Below are positions 51,637 to 60,783 of a stretch of DNA of 64,000 nucleotides, one piece after another. Position numbers and translations under genes: made by a program. The first letter of the stretch is position 1. Each line of letters begins with the position of its first letter. The notes below the pieces were generated by a model. That model saw only the letters and a list, made by a program, of their open reading frames with translations. It was not told where the DNA came from and ran no database searches. This stretch comes from Streptomyces sp. AV19 (GTDB taxonomy: Bacteria; Actinomycetota; Actinomycetes; Streptomycetales; Streptomycetaceae): assembly GCF_015999245.1 (NCBI RefSeq), contig NZ_JAEAMR010000003.1, positions 881,719 to 945,718 on the forward strand, in the 5' to 3' direction.

Positions 51637-52704
51637 GTGAGCGATCCGGCGGCCGCCGAGGCGGTGACCGAGGATCTCCGGCCGCCGGCGTACGTCCAGG
51701 AGTCGCACCTCAGGACGGTGCGGACGGTGCGCGAGGACGGGCTGTTCGTGCCGACTCGGCTCGGCGCGGCGTTCGACATGCCGGGCGCGGCCGATCTCGA
51801 CGTGCTGCAGGAGGCGTTGTGCCGGTGGACGCTCCGCCACGAGACGCTGCGCAGCGGCTTCCGCTGGGACGATGACGAGGGCCGCGCCGAGGAGCGCGCA
51901 CCGATCAGCAGTTACGTCGACTTCTGCGGAATCGAGCAGGCGGATGCGGACCGCATCGACGACACCCACGCGATCGTCGCCCGCTGGCGGGAGTTCATCA
52001 ACCGCTGCGACGGCAGACTCCCCAATTTCCCCGTCGACCTCGGCCTGGATCCCAGTGGCAAGTTGCCCACCCAGAAACTCATGCGCGAGATGCTCGTGGA
52101 CGCCGACGACGCGGCCGCGTTCGAGTCGTACTGCCGCCCCTACGGCGGGAGTCCGGCCGGCGTCCTGGCCGCCACGGGCCTGATCGTCCACCGGATCGGA
52201 GGGGAGCCCGTCTACCGCACGGTCGTGCCGTTCCACACCCGGGTGAAGTCCCGGTGGCTGGACTCCGTGGGCTGGTACGTCGGCGGCGCGCCCGTCGAGA
52301 TCACGACGGAACGCCCGGCCGGTTTCCGGAGCGTCCTGGAGCAGGTGCGCGCCGCCCTGCGCGCCAACATGCCGCTCGCCCACGTCCCCATCGCCCGCGT
52401 ACTCCGCCTGCTCGGCGCGGGCTTCCGCCCGACCTCCCCCGACCTCTACTCGATCGTCTCCTTCATCGACTCCCGCGCCACCCCCGGCTCCGCCGACTGG
52501 CCCGAACAGAAGGCATACGGCCTGATCCGGGTCTCGTACGGCGACCAGGTCTGCGTCTGGACCACCCGACTCCACGAGGGCCTGCAGTTCGCGAGCCGCT
52601 ACCCGGACACGGACATCGCGTACGAGAACATGCGGCGCTACGTCGAGCAACTGCGGGACGCCATCGTGACGGTGGCCCGCCAGGGCCCGGACGTCTGCCT
52701 CTGA
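51637..52704 (+). CDS. Condensation-domain-like protein lacking the catalytic HHxxxDG
   Basis: 355 residues. Starts like an NRPS condensation domain (PAYVQESHLRTVRTVREDG, then RWTLRHETLRSGFRW) and keeps the later part (YRTVVPFHTRVKSRWLDSVG and YSIVSFIDSRATPG). The region that should carry HHxxxDG is missing: APISSY joins directly to VDFCGIEQADADRIDD, so about 90 residues appear deleted in frame. Probably inactive or structural. GTG start with no strong ribosome site. It lies 8 kb from the dithiolopyrrolone cluster. Confidence 0.65.
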   Translation: MSDPAAAEAVTEDLRPPAYVQESHLRTVRTVREDGLFVPTRLGAAFDMPGAADLDVLQEALCRWTLRHETLRSGFRWDDDEGRAEERAPISSYVDFCGIEQADADRIDDTHAIVARWREFINRCDGRLPNFPVDLGLDPSGKLPTQKLMREMLVDADDAAAFESYCRPYGGSPAGVLAATGLIVHRIGGEPVYRTVVPFHTRVKSRWLDSVGWYVGGAPVEITTERPAGFRSVLEQVRAALRANMPLAHVPIARVLRLLGAGFRPTSPDLYSIVSFIDSRATPGSADWPEQKAYGLIRVSYGDQVCVWTTRLHEGLQFASRYPDTDIAYENMRRYVEQLRDAIVTVARQGPDVCL

Positions 52705-52912
52705 CGGAACCCAGGTCACCCGGACGCCACTCCAGTGGGTGACCCGCGCGCCGTTGCCGCGCCCGCCGACCTGGAACGTGCGCTGAAGATCGCTGTTCAA
52801 CGTGTCGCGGGGGACCGGGCGGAGCGCCGCATATCTCTGCCAGGCCGATGCGAGACACATGGCTTGTTCGCGGCCTCCTCTGAGATGGACGGGAACGGTA
52901 CATTTCGCGGCC

Positions 52913-53302
52913 ATGAGGGGGATTCGGTCGTACTGGGGGTTTCTGGCAGCTGCTCTCTTGGTCGTCGCATGGGGTAAGGGCGGGGCCTGGCAGATCATCT
53001 TCATTCTGTCATTGGCGGTCAGCACATGGGCGTTGTTCCAGGCGCCTGTGTGGTGTGGGGCCGTGAACCGCGACGGGCGCACGTACTGCCGGGAGAACGC
53101 TTCTGGGCTCTTGATGGGATGCAGGCGCCGCCAGCACCGGTGGCAGAAGCTGAAGATGGTGGTGGCACGTAGCAAGGCCGGTGATGTCTCGCGCGCGATC
53201 TTTCCCACCGCAAAAGACAAATTCGCAGCGTTCATCGCGGTCGGTGGGCTGGCGTCAGCCATCGCGGCTGTTGTGGTGCCTGTGATCGTGGACAAGGGGT
53301 AG
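52913..53302 (+). CDS. Small membrane protein with a cysteine loop
   Basis: 129 residues. Two membrane helices near the N-terminus (GFLAAALLVVAWGKGGAWQI and IIFILSLAVSTWALFQAPV) and one at the C-terminus (FAAFIAVGGLASAIAAVVV). Between them is WCGAVNRDGRTYCRENASG with further LLMGCRRRQHRWQKLK, a Cys-His pattern that may bind metal. No named family. The 208 bp upstream hold no gene I can support. Confidence 0.6.
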   Translation: MRGIRSYWGFLAAALLVVAWGKGGAWQIIFILSLAVSTWALFQAPVWCGAVNRDGRTYCRENASGLLMGCRRRQHRWQKLKMVVARSKAGDVSRAIFPTAKDKFAAFIAVGGLASAIAAVVVPVIVDKG

Positions 53303-53536
53303 GGAACCGAGGTTCCTGAAGGCCGGGCCGGACGCGGAGAAGCGCTGAGCCCCGTCAGGGCCCGATGGGCGATGACGGGGCTCGAGGAGAGCGCTGTGCA
53401 GCTCTGGCGACCTGCCGGCTTCCGGCTCCCGGCGCGGACGAGGAGGAAGCGGTGGGCGATCAGTGACAGGAGCCGGGAAGCCCGCAGGCCAGAGGCCCTT
53501 CAAGGGGCTCCCTCCCAAGTCACCCGACCACCGGAA

Positions 53537-54946
53537 CTAGATGTCGAAGTACAGCTCGAACTCGTGCGGGTGCGGCCGCAGCTGCATCGGCGCGATCTCG
53601 TTCGTGCGCTTGTAGTCGATCCACGTCTCGATCAGGTCGGATGTGAAGACGCCGCCGGCCTGGAGGTACTCGTTGTCCTGCTCCAGGGCGTCGAGGACGG
53701 CCGGGAGGGAGGTCGGGACCTGGGGGACGTTGGCGTGCTCGTCGGGGGCGAGCTCGTAGAGGTCCTTGTCGATCGGCTCGGCGGGCTCGATCTTGTTCTT
53801 GACGCCGTCGAGGCCGGCCAGGAGGAGGGCCGAGAAGGCGAGATAGGGGTTCGAGGACGGGTCGGGCGCGCGGAACTCGACGCGCTTGGCCTTCGGGTTG
53901 GAGCCCGTGATCGGGATGCGCATCGCGGCGGAGCGGTTGCGCTGCGAGTAGACCATGTTGACCGGGGCCTCGAAGCCGGGGACCAGGCGGTGGTACGAGT
54001 TCACCGTGGGGTTGGTGAAGGCGAGGAGCGAGGGGGCGTGCTTGAGGATGCCGCCGATGTAGTAGCGGGCGATGTCCGAGAGGCCCGCGTAGCCCTGCTC
54101 GTCGTAGAAGAGGGGCTCGCCCGCGCTCCACAGGGACTGGTGGACGTGCATGCCCGAGCCGTTGTCGCCGAAGATCGGCTTCGGCATGAAGGTGGCCGTC
54201 TTCTCGTTGCGCCAGGCGACGTTCTTCACGATGTACTTGAAGAGCATCAGGTCGTCGGCGGCGGCGAGCAGCGTGTTGAACTTGTAGTTGATCTCCGCCT
54301 GGCCGGCCGTGCCGACCTCGTGGTGCTGGCGCTCGACCTTGAGGCCGGCCTTGTCCAGCTCCAGGGAGATCTCCGCGCGCAGGTCGGCGAAGTGGTCGAC
54401 CGGCGGGGCCGGGAAGTAGCCGCCCTTGTAACGGACCTTGTAGCCGCGGTTGTTGACCTCGGAGCCGGTGTTCCAGGCGCCGGCCTCGGAGTCGATGTGG
54501 TAGAAGGACTGGTTCGCCGACGTCTCGAAACGGACGTTGTCGAAGATGTAGAACTCGGCCTCGGGGCCGAAGTACGCGGTGTCGGCGATGCCCGTGGAGG
54601 CGAGGTACGCCTCGGCCTTCTTCGCCACGTTCCGCGGGTCACGGCTGTACTGCTCGCCGGTGATCGGGTCGTGGATGAAGAAGTTGATGTTGAGGGTCTT
54701 GTCGCGGCGGAACGGGTCCATGCGGGCCGTGGAGAGGTCGGCGCGCAGGGCCATGTCGGACTCGTGGATGGCCTGGAAGCCGCGGATCGACGAGCCGTCG
54801 AAGGCCAGCTCCTCGGCCGGGTCGAACGCCTCCGCAGGGATCGTGAAGTGCTGCATCACGCCCGGCAGGTCGCAGAAACGGACATCGACGAACTTGACGT
54901 CCTCGTCCTTGATGAACTTCTTGGCGTCGTCGCCGTTCTGGAACAT
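53537..54946 (-). CDS. glnA: Type I glutamine synthetase GlnA
   Basis: 469 residues, the full GSI-beta length. Motifs: [56 protein letters not shown] and NRSAAMRIP. The adenylylation loop is [11 protein letters not shown], whose Tyr is the target of GlnE. Makes glutamine from glutamate and ammonia with ATP. A double GlnR site upstream implies control by the nitrogen regulator GlnR. Transcribed alone on the minus strand. Confidence 0.98.
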   Translation of the reverse strand: MFQNGDDAKKFIKDEDVKFVDVRFCDLPGVMQHFTIPAEAFDPAEELAFDGSSIRGFQAIHESDMALRADLSTARMDPFRRDKTLNINFFIHDPITGEQYSRDPRNVAKKAEAYLASTGIADTAYFGPEAEFYIFDNVRFETSANQSFYHIDSEAGAWNTGSEVNNRGYKVRYKGGYFPAPPVDHFADLRAEISLELDKAGLKVERQHHEVGTAGQAEINYKFNTLLAAADDLMLFKYIVKNVAWRNEKTATFMPKPIFGDNGSGMHVHQSLWSAGEPLFYDEQGYAGLSDIARYYIGGILKHAPSLLAFTNPTVNSYHRLVPGFEAPVNMVYSQRNRSAAMRIPITGSNPKAKRVEFRAPDPSSNPYLAFSALLLAGLDGVKNKIEPAEPIDKDLYELAPDEHANVPQVPTSLPAVLDALEQDNEYLQAGGVFTSDLIETWIDYKRTNEIAPMQLRPHPHEFELYFDI

Positions 54947-55020
54947 CCAACCCTCCTAGCCCGGCCGCCAGCGGTCGGGGATTGCTTCGGTGGTGCTGCG
55001 GCCGACCCTAGAGAGACCGG

Positions 55021-55058
55021 ATTTCCCGGGCATGACCCGTTTGTTTCGCAGAGGTTAA
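55021..55058 (-). promoter_or_regulatory. GlnR operator upstream of glnA
   Basis: On the minus strand: TTAAC, 6 nt, GAAAC, 6 nt, GTCAT, 6 nt, GAAAT. This is exactly the a1-b1-a2-b2 layout of the Streptomyces GlnR box (gTnAc-n6-GaAAc twice). It lies 75-112 bp before the glnA start. Confidence 0.85.
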
Positions 55059-55181
55059 CCGGGCCGCGGCCGAAACGTGATCGGAACGCGCGGCCGAAAC
55101 GCGACCACCTCGGCGGTGTGCCGCAGTGATGCGGGCCACCCGGCCGACGGGAAACGTATGCCACCCCAGTACCGTGGACGG

Positions 55182-55649
55182 GTGGACAAGAGGCAAGCAA
55201 TCGGCTCGTGGCTCTCCGGCCCCCGCGCGGCCGCGGAGGAAATGGGTGTCGACTTTGGTTACCGGGGCGAGCGCCTCGGCCTGCCGGAGCACGGGCCGGG
55301 CTCCGTCGCCCCGCTCGGCCGGCGATTCGGAGCGATCTTCATCGACTGGGCCCTGTGCCTGCTCGTCGCGAACGGACTGATCGCGCAGGGCAACATGCAC
55401 CGGGCCGGCAACTGGGCGATCGTCGTCTTCCTGGTGCTCAGCGTGCTGACGGTGGGCACGATCGGCTGCACGCCCGGCAAGCGGCTGCTGCGGCTTCGGG
55501 TGGTGGGCGAGCACGGCGGCCGGCTGAGCTTCCCGAGGGCGGTGCTGCGCAGCGTGCTGCTGGCGCTGGTCATCCCCGCGGTCATCTGGGACCGGGACAC
55601 CCGGGGGCTGCACGACCGGGTGGCGAAGGCCGTCCAGGTCCGGATGTGA
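55182..55649 (+). CDS. RDD family membrane protein
   Basis: 155 residues. The RDD pattern is visible: PLGRRFGAIFIDWALCLLVA for the first helix (Arg and Asp), then AIVVFLVLSVLTVGTIGCTPGKRLLRLRVV, and WDRDTRGLHDRVAKAV at the end. Role unknown; some RDD proteins are ion antiporters. A TACCGT box at 55170-55175 lies 7 bp before the GTG, so the mRNA may be leaderless. Divergent from glnA, as in S. coelicolor by memory. Confidence 0.85.
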   Translation: MDKRQAIGSWLSGPRAAAEEMGVDFGYRGERLGLPEHGPGSVAPLGRRFGAIFIDWALCLLVANGLIAQGNMHRAGNWAIVVFLVLSVLTVGTIGCTPGKRLLRLRVVGEHGGRLSFPRAVLRSVLLALVIPAVIWDRDTRGLHDRVAKAVQVRM

Positions 55650-55731
55650 GCGTGGGAACAGATCCGGATGTGAGCGTGGGAAGAAGCGTCCGGGCAGGCA
55701 TGAGCGTACGAAGCCTCCGGACGTGAGCGTA
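55640..55731. repeat. Four degenerate 23-27 bp tandem units after the RDD gene
   Basis: The RDD stop region TCCGGATGTGAGCGTGGGAA is repeated, with decay, about four times (for example TCCGGACGTGAGCGTACGG at the end). It looks like repeated duplication of the 3' end of the gene. Confidence 0.7.
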
Positions 55732-55775
55732 CGGAGAAGGGGCGGGACCGACTGATCGGTCCCGCCCCTTCTCCG
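55732..55775. terminator. 20-bp bidirectional terminator
   Basis: A perfect 20-bp stem (CGGAGAAGGGGCGGGACCGA) with loop CTGA, followed by TTCCTTC. It separates the convergent RDD and DUF4191 genes. Confidence 0.92.
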
Positions 55776-55784
55776 TTCCTTCGC

Positions 55785-56465
55785 TCAGCGGCCCTTCGGC
55801 ATCCGCATGCCCTTCGGCATCGGACCCTTCGGGATCGGCATGTTGCTCATCAGGTCGCCCAGCGCCCGCAGGCGGTCGTTCACGACCGTCACCTGGGCGC
55901 CCGGCAGCACGCGCGGCAGCTTCAGCAGGGTCGTGCGCAGCTTCTTCAGCGGCACCTGGCCCTCGCCGTCACCCACGATCACGTCGTGGACCGGAACGTC
56001 CGCGACGATGCGCGCCATCCGCTTCTTCTCGGCGGCCAGCAGGCCCTTGGCACGGTTGGGGTTGCCCTCGGCCACGAGCACGATGCCGGCCTTGCCCACG
56101 GCCCGGTGCACCACGTCCTGGCTGCGGTTCATCGCGACCGCGGGTGTGGTGGTCCAGCCGCGTCCGATGTTGTCCAGGACCGCGGCCGCGGCGCCCGGCT
56201 GGCCTTCCATCTGCCCGAAGGCAGCACGCTCGGCGCGGCGTCCGAAGACGATCGCCATCGCGAGGAAGGCCAGCAGGAAGCCCAGGATGCCCAGGTAGAC
56301 CGGGTGGTCGATCCAGAAGCCGATGGCGAGAAGGACACCGAAGGTGACAATGCCCACAGCCGCGACGACAAGACCGACCTTCGAATCGACCTTCTTGGTC
56401 ATCCTGTAGGTCAGGGCGATCTGCTTCAGTCGCCCGGGGTTCTCGGATGTTTCCTTCCTCGCCAT
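55785..56465 (-). CDS. DUF4191 integral membrane protein
   Basis: 226 residues. Two adjacent membrane helices (VGLVVAAVGIVTFGVLLAIG and YLGILGFLLAFLAMAIVFG) precede a cytoplasmic domain with IGRGWTTTPAVAMNRSQDVV and RAVGKAGIVLVAEG. The C-terminus ends in a PMPKGMRMPKG repeat. An actinobacterial family always found near lipA and glnA, function unknown. Begins 10 bp after the small gene at 56.5 kb. Confidence 0.9.
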   Translation of the reverse strand: MARKETSENPGRLKQIALTYRMTKKVDSKVGLVVAAVGIVTFGVLLAIGFWIDHPVYLGILGFLLAFLAMAIVFGRRAERAAFGQMEGQPGAAAAVLDNIGRGWTTTPAVAMNRSQDVVHRAVGKAGIVLVAEGNPNRAKGLLAAEKKRMARIVADVPVHDVIVGDGEGQVPLKKLRTTLLKLPRVLPGAQVTVVNDRLRALGDLMSNMPIPKGPMPKGMRMPKGR

Positions 56466-56475
56466 ATGGCGAAGT

Positions 56476-56730
56476 TTACGTGGCCTGCGGGCCCGGAGCC
56501 GCCGCGGCCTCCAGGAGGCTCTGCACCTCACGCCGAGCCCGGGCCCGGCGGCGGTCCTCCAGGACGGCCGTCCAGGCGTTGCGCCGTGCGGTGCGCTGCC
56601 CACCGCGCAGCAGCAGCCCCTCCAGGGCCCGCAGCGCGCCGGTGAGCGAGGGCGGACGGACGGCGAGGGTGGAGGGCAGGGCGGAGAAGGCGCGGGCGGT
56701 CGTCACGGGAGCGGGCGGCGCGGCCTGCAT
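56476..56730 (-). CDS. Small conserved actinobacterial protein near lipA
   Basis: 84 residues. Ala/Pro-rich N-terminus, then a helical Arg-rich segment (LRALEGLLLRGGQRTARRNA and DRRRARARREVQSLLEAA). ATG at 56730 follows GAGAGGA. Short proteins of this kind sit between lipA and the DUF4191 gene in other Streptomyces by memory. No function known. Confidence 0.65.
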   Translation of the reverse strand: MQAAPPAPVTTARAFSALPSTLAVRPPSLTGALRALEGLLLRGGQRTARRNAWTAVLEDRRRARARREVQSLLEAAAAPGPQAT

Positions 56731-56862
56731 GGCGTGTCCTCTCGGAGCGGGGAGGGGGGTGAGAGGTGTACCGGCGTTCGGGGAACGTACAGCTGTGTGT
56801 GCACCCATCGTCACGGAACGGTGTTACCGGTGCGTGACCGGTTGGTCAAAACCTATGAAACG

Positions 56863-56904
56863 TTGACGCGGCCCTGCTCTCGACAGAGAACAGGGCCGCG
56901 TCAA
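56863..56904 (-). terminator. lipA terminator
   Basis: A 19-bp stem (TTGACGCGGCCCTGCTCTC with one mismatch to its partner) and loop GACA lie 8 bp beyond the lipA stop. Confidence 0.88.
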
Positions 56905-56911
56905 AGAAGCC

Positions 56912-57865
56912 TTACGCCGCAGCTTCGCCGCGCTTGTCCATCGCCTGCTGGTAGAGCCGGCCGGCCCGGTACGAGGAGCGGACCAGCGGGCCCGACATCA
57001 CGCCGGCGAAGCCGATCTCGTCGGCCTCCTGCTTGAGCTCGACGAACTCCTGCGGCTTGACCCAGCGCTCCACGGGGTGGTGGCGCACGCTCGGCCGCAG
57101 GTACTGGGTGATGGTGATCAGCTCGCAGCCCGCGGCGTGCAGCTCGCGCAGCGCCTCGCTGATCTCCTCGCGGGTCTCGCCCATGCCGAGGATCAGGTTC
57201 GACTTGGTGATCAGGCCGTACTCGCGCGCCTGGGTGATGACGTCGAGGGAGCGCTCGTAGCGGAAGCCGGGGCGGATGCGCTTGAAGATCCGGGGGACCG
57301 TCTCGACGTTGTGCGCGAAGACCTCGGGGCGAGAGGCGAAGACCTCCTCCAGCAGCTCCGGCACCGCGTTGAAGTCGGGGGCCAGGAGCTCGACCTTGGT
57401 GCGGCCCGCCGCGCGGCCTGCGGTCTGCTGGTGGATCTGGCGGACCGTCTCCGCGTAGAGCCAGGCGCCGCCGTCCGCCAGGTCGTCGCGGGCGACGCCG
57501 GTGATCGTGGCGTAGTTGAGGTCCATCGTGACGACGGACTCGCCGACGCGGCGCGGCTCGTCGCGGTCGAGGGCCTGCGGCTTGCCGGTGTCGATCTGGC
57601 AGAAGTCGCAGCGCCGGGTGCACTGGTCGCCGCCGATGAGGAAGGTGGCCTCGCGGTCCTCCCAGCACTCGAAGATGTTGGGACAGCCCGCCTCCTGGCA
57701 CACCGTGTGCAGGCCCTCGCGCTTCACCAGACCCTGGAGTTCGGTGTACTCGGGGCCCATCTTGGCCCGGGTCTTGATCCACTCGGGCTTGCGCTCGATG
57801 GGGGTCTGGGCGTTCCGGACCTCAAGACGCAGCATCTTGCGTCCCTCGGGGGCGACAGCGGACAC
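56912..57865 (-). CDS. lipA: Lipoyl synthase LipA
   Basis: 317 residues. Two iron-sulfur sites: [12 protein letters not shown] (auxiliary cluster, sulfur source) and CTRRCDFCQ (radical-SAM cluster). Ends with [14 protein letters not shown], containing the Ser ligand of the auxiliary cluster. Inserts two sulfurs into octanoyl groups on carrier domains. GTG at 57865 after GGGAGCCGGA. Follows lipB by 124 bp on the same strand. Confidence 0.97.
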   Translation of the reverse strand: MSAVAPEGRKMLRLEVRNAQTPIERKPEWIKTRAKMGPEYTELQGLVKREGLHTVCQEAGCPNIFECWEDREATFLIGGDQCTRRCDFCQIDTGKPQALDRDEPRRVGESVVTMDLNYATITGVARDDLADGGAWLYAETVRQIHQQTAGRAAGRTKVELLAPDFNAVPELLEEVFASRPEVFAHNVETVPRIFKRIRPGFRYERSLDVITQAREYGLITKSNLILGMGETREEISEALRELHAAGCELITITQYLRPSVRHHPVERWVKPQEFVELKQEADEIGFAGVMSGPLVRSSYRAGRLYQQAMDKRGEAAA

Positions 57866-57989
57866 TCCGGCTCCCTATGACTTCGATTCTTCGGCGGACA
57901 CCAGGGTACGCCCGTTCGTTCTTACGTTCTTCCGCCCGGGCAACCGCTGAGATCGCGGTGACATTCCCGAGCCGGGGCCGGACCGGGGC

Positions 57990-58772
57990 TCAGACGGCCC
58001 GGGGGAGGGGCTCGGCCGATTCCAGTACCCCGCGGAGGTGCTTCTCGACCACCGGCAGGGCCTCCTCGACGGCCACCCGGCGGCCCAGCTCGTTGGAGAG
58101 CGAGGTCACCCCGGCGTCCCGGATGCCGCAGGGGACGATCCGGTCGAACCAGGTGTTGTCGGGGTCACAGTTGAGGGCGAAGCCGTGCATGGTGACGCCC
58201 TTGGCGATCCGGATGCCGATGGCCGCGAGCTTGCGGTCCTCGCCGCGCTGGCCGGCGTTGGAGGGGGCGTACTCGGGGCCGCTGAGCCGCGGGTCGAACT
58301 CCTCGTCCGCGGGACGGGGGGCGGCGAAATCCAGGGTCAGGCCGCCGGTGTCCGGCTTCGGCCGGGCCTCGCCGAGGACCCAGACGCCGCTGCGCCCCTC
58401 CACCCGCGTCGTCTCCAGGCCGAACTCCGCGCAGGCCCGGATCAGGGCCTCCTCCAGGCGGCGGACGTGTGCGATGACGTCCACCGGGCGCGGCAGCTTG
58501 AGGATCGGGTAGCCGACGAGCTGGCCCGGGCCGTGCCAGGTGATCTTGCCGCCGCGGTCCACGTCGATGACGGGCGTCCCGTCCAGGGGGCGCTCGCTGT
58601 CCTCCGTGCGCCGTCCCGCGGTGTAGACCGCCGGGTGCTCCAGCATCAGGCAGGTGTCCGGAACCTCGTCCGCGAAGCGGGCCGCGTGCACCCGGCGCTG
58701 CTCCTGCCACGCCTCCTGGTACTCGACGGCTTCCGCCCCGAAGCCCAGACGGACAAAGCGCAGCTCACTCAC
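57990..58772 (-). CDS. lipB: Octanoyltransferase LipB
   Basis: 260 residues. The family signature is [17 protein letters not shown]; the catalytic Lys is in [11 protein letters not shown] and the Cys in RIVPCGIRD. Moves octanoate from acyl carrier protein to the lipoyl domains of 2-oxoacid dehydrogenases, before LipA acts. GTG at 58772 is chosen because AGAGGAG lies 6 nt upstream. Confidence 0.97.
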   Translation of the reverse strand: MSELRFVRLGFGAEAVEYQEAWQEQRRVHAARFADEVPDTCLMLEHPAVYTAGRRTEDSERPLDGTPVIDVDRGGKITWHGPGQLVGYPILKLPRPVDVIAHVRRLEEALIRACAEFGLETTRVEGRSGVWVLGEARPKPDTGGLTLDFAAPRPADEEFDPRLSGPEYAPSNAGQRGEDRKLAAIGIRIAKGVTMHGFALNCDPDNTWFDRIVPCGIRDAGVTSLSNELGRRVAVEEALPVVEKHLRGVLESAEPLPRAV

Positions 58773-59052
58773 GGCGGCTCCTCTTCCAGTCCTCTTCGAA
58801 CGCTTTGCGGCACCTGGGTGGGTACGTCCTGCCGCACCCGGTGCCCCAGCCACTGTACGGCGGCCTCCGAAACGGCTGCGGACGAGCCCCGGACAAGATC
58901 GACTCTGGGCGCTTTTCCGTGCCTATTTGATCTGTCTCTGATCTGTCCTCACACGATCGGATGAATGCGGGGCGAAGGTGGCGTTCGGGGCGGCTGGGAC
59001 CGCTAAATTCACGCCGTTCCCAGAATGGCGATCAGGGAGACCGGGCAGGTTG

Positions 59053-60522
59053 ATGACGGAACGACCCCCACAGCGCATTCCCAACCGCCAGCTAGCCGCG
59101 CTCATCGCGGAGGCCGGCTTCTCCAACGCGGGGCTCGCACGTCGCGTCGATCAATTAGGGCTGGAGCACGGCCTCGACCTGCGCTACGACAAGACCTCGG
59201 TCACCCGCTGGCTGCGTGGCCAGCAGCCGCGCGGCACCACGCCGGCACTGATCGCCGAGGTCTTCACCCGGCGGCTGGGCCGACGGCTGTCCGCGCAGGA
59301 CCTCGGGCTGGACGCGTGTGCCCCCGTCTACGCGGGGCTGGAATTCGCCGCGTCGCCGGCCGAGGCCATTGACATCGTGAGCGGGTTGTGGCGCAAGGAC
59401 TCCGGCAGCCATACCGAACTGCGGAAGATCGCGTTCACCCCCGCGGGCCTGGTGGTCCCCAGCCGGGACTGGCTGATCGGCCGGGCCGACGACCGGGTGG
59501 CGCGCAACGCGGCCCCGGCCGCCGGCGCCGCGCCGGGCACGGCCACCGGGGAGGGCGTCCCGCGCCCGCCCGACCGGCCGCGCCCGGCGGTGCCCCGCCA
59601 GCGGGCCGAACGGGCGCCCGGCGGCCGGGTCTCGATGGGCGACATCGCGGCCCTGCGGTCGGTCGGCGAGCTCTTCCGCACGCTGGACCACGCGTACGGC
59701 GGCGGCCACGCCCGCCAGGCCCTCGTCCGCTACCTGGAGCACGAGGCCGAGCCGATGCTCCGCGGCACGTACGGCGAGGCCACCGGGCGGCGGCTGTTCG
59801 GCGCCGCCGCCGACCTCACCCGGCTCGCCGGGTGGACGTCGTACGACATCGCGGCGCACGGCCTCGCCCAGCGGTACTACGTGCAGGCGCTGCGCCTCGC
59901 GCAGGCCGCCGGTGACCGGGCCTACGGCAGCTATGTGCTGGTGACGATGAGCCGCCAGGCGGTCTATCTCGGGCACGGGCGGGAAGCGGTGCAGCTCGCG
60001 CGGGTGGCCCAGCAGGGCGTCGGCTCCGGTGCCCCGCCGGTCGTCCAGGCCCTGCTGCACGCCATCGAGGCGCGCGGGCACGGGGTGCTCGGCGAGGTGC
60101 GGGCCTGCTCCGCGTCCCTCGCCCGGGCCGAACGGGCGCTGGAGACGGCCCGGCCGACGGACGACGTGCCGTACTGGCTCCGCTTCTTCGACGAGGCGGA
60201 GCTGGCCGACGAGTTCGCCCACTGCCACCGGGATCTGCAGCAGTGGCGGGCCGCCGCCCAGCACGCCGAGCGGTCCCTCCAACTGCGGGCGGCGGGCTAC
60301 GCCCGCAGCCGGCTCTTCTGCAGAGTGGTCCTGGCCTGTGCCCGGCTCGGGCTGGGCGAGCTGGAGCAGGCGTGCCAGCTGGGCGCGGAGGCGGCGCAGG
60401 CGGCGGGCGAGATGCGCTCGGTGCGGGCCGTGGAGTACGTGCGCGAGTTCGAGCGGCGGCTGGAGCCGTACCGCGACGCGGCGGCGGTCCGGGCGTACCG
60501 GGAGAAGGTCTCCGCGCTGTGA
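59053..60522 (+). CDS. NsdA-like transcriptional regulator with TPR-like domain
   Basis: 489 residues. The N-terminus reads RQLAALIAEAGFSNAGLARR and TSVTRWLRGQQPRGTTPALI, a Streptomyces-type helix-turn-helix, followed by a linker rich in Pro/Ala (about 155-195) and repeated helices (HGLAQRYYVQALRLAQAAGD; SRQAVYLGHGREAVQLARVA). Relatives act as pleiotropic regulators of development and antibiotics. Divergent from lipB across 280 bp; that gap contains a direct repeat of TGATCTGTC but no gene. Confidence 0.82.
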   Translation: MTERPPQRIPNRQLAALIAEAGFSNAGLARRVDQLGLEHGLDLRYDKTSVTRWLRGQQPRGTTPALIAEVFTRRLGRRLSAQDLGLDACAPVYAGLEFAASPAEAIDIVSGLWRKDSGSHTELRKIAFTPAGLVVPSRDWLIGRADDRVARNAAPAAGAAPGTATGEGVPRPPDRPRPAVPRQRAERAPGGRVSMGDIAALRSVGELFRTLDHAYGGGHARQALVRYLEHEAEPMLRGTYGEATGRRLFGAAADLTRLAGWTSYDIAAHGLAQRYYVQALRLAQAAGDRAYGSYVLVTMSRQAVYLGHGREAVQLARVAQQGVGSGAPPVVQALLHAIEARGHGVLGEVRACSASLARAERALETARPTDDVPYWLRFFDEAELADEFAHCHRDLQQWRAAAQHAERSLQLRAAGYARSRLFCRVVLACARLGLGELEQACQLGAEAAQAAGEMRSVRAVEYVREFERRLEPYRDAAAVRAYREKVSAL

Positions 60523-60546
60523 TCCGCTGAGCGACGGGCGTCGATA

Positions 60547-60606
60547 GCGGGCGATTCGGCTTTCCGGGCGTGCGAAACGCCGGGTTCCCGGAGCCGAATC
60601 GCCCGC
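60547..60606. terminator. Bidirectional terminator
   Basis: A 15-bp perfect stem (GCGGGCGATTCGGCT) with a TT bulge and five more pairs, followed by AAAA. Two further CCCGGG-rich hairpins follow at about 60655-60750. Lies between convergent genes. Confidence 0.85.
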
Positions 60607-60783
60607 AAAACGCTTCTGCGGTTCGCGCGGGCGGACGCGGGCGGACATGGACGGCCCCCGGTCCCGGGGGAGTTTCCCCCGGGCCCGGGGTCCGCCTTTT
60701 CCCGTGGGCGGGCCCTGGCCCCCGGGGCTCTCCCCAGGGGCGGGACCCTGCCGGTGGGCGGGCGCCCTCCCTTCCGGGCTCTT

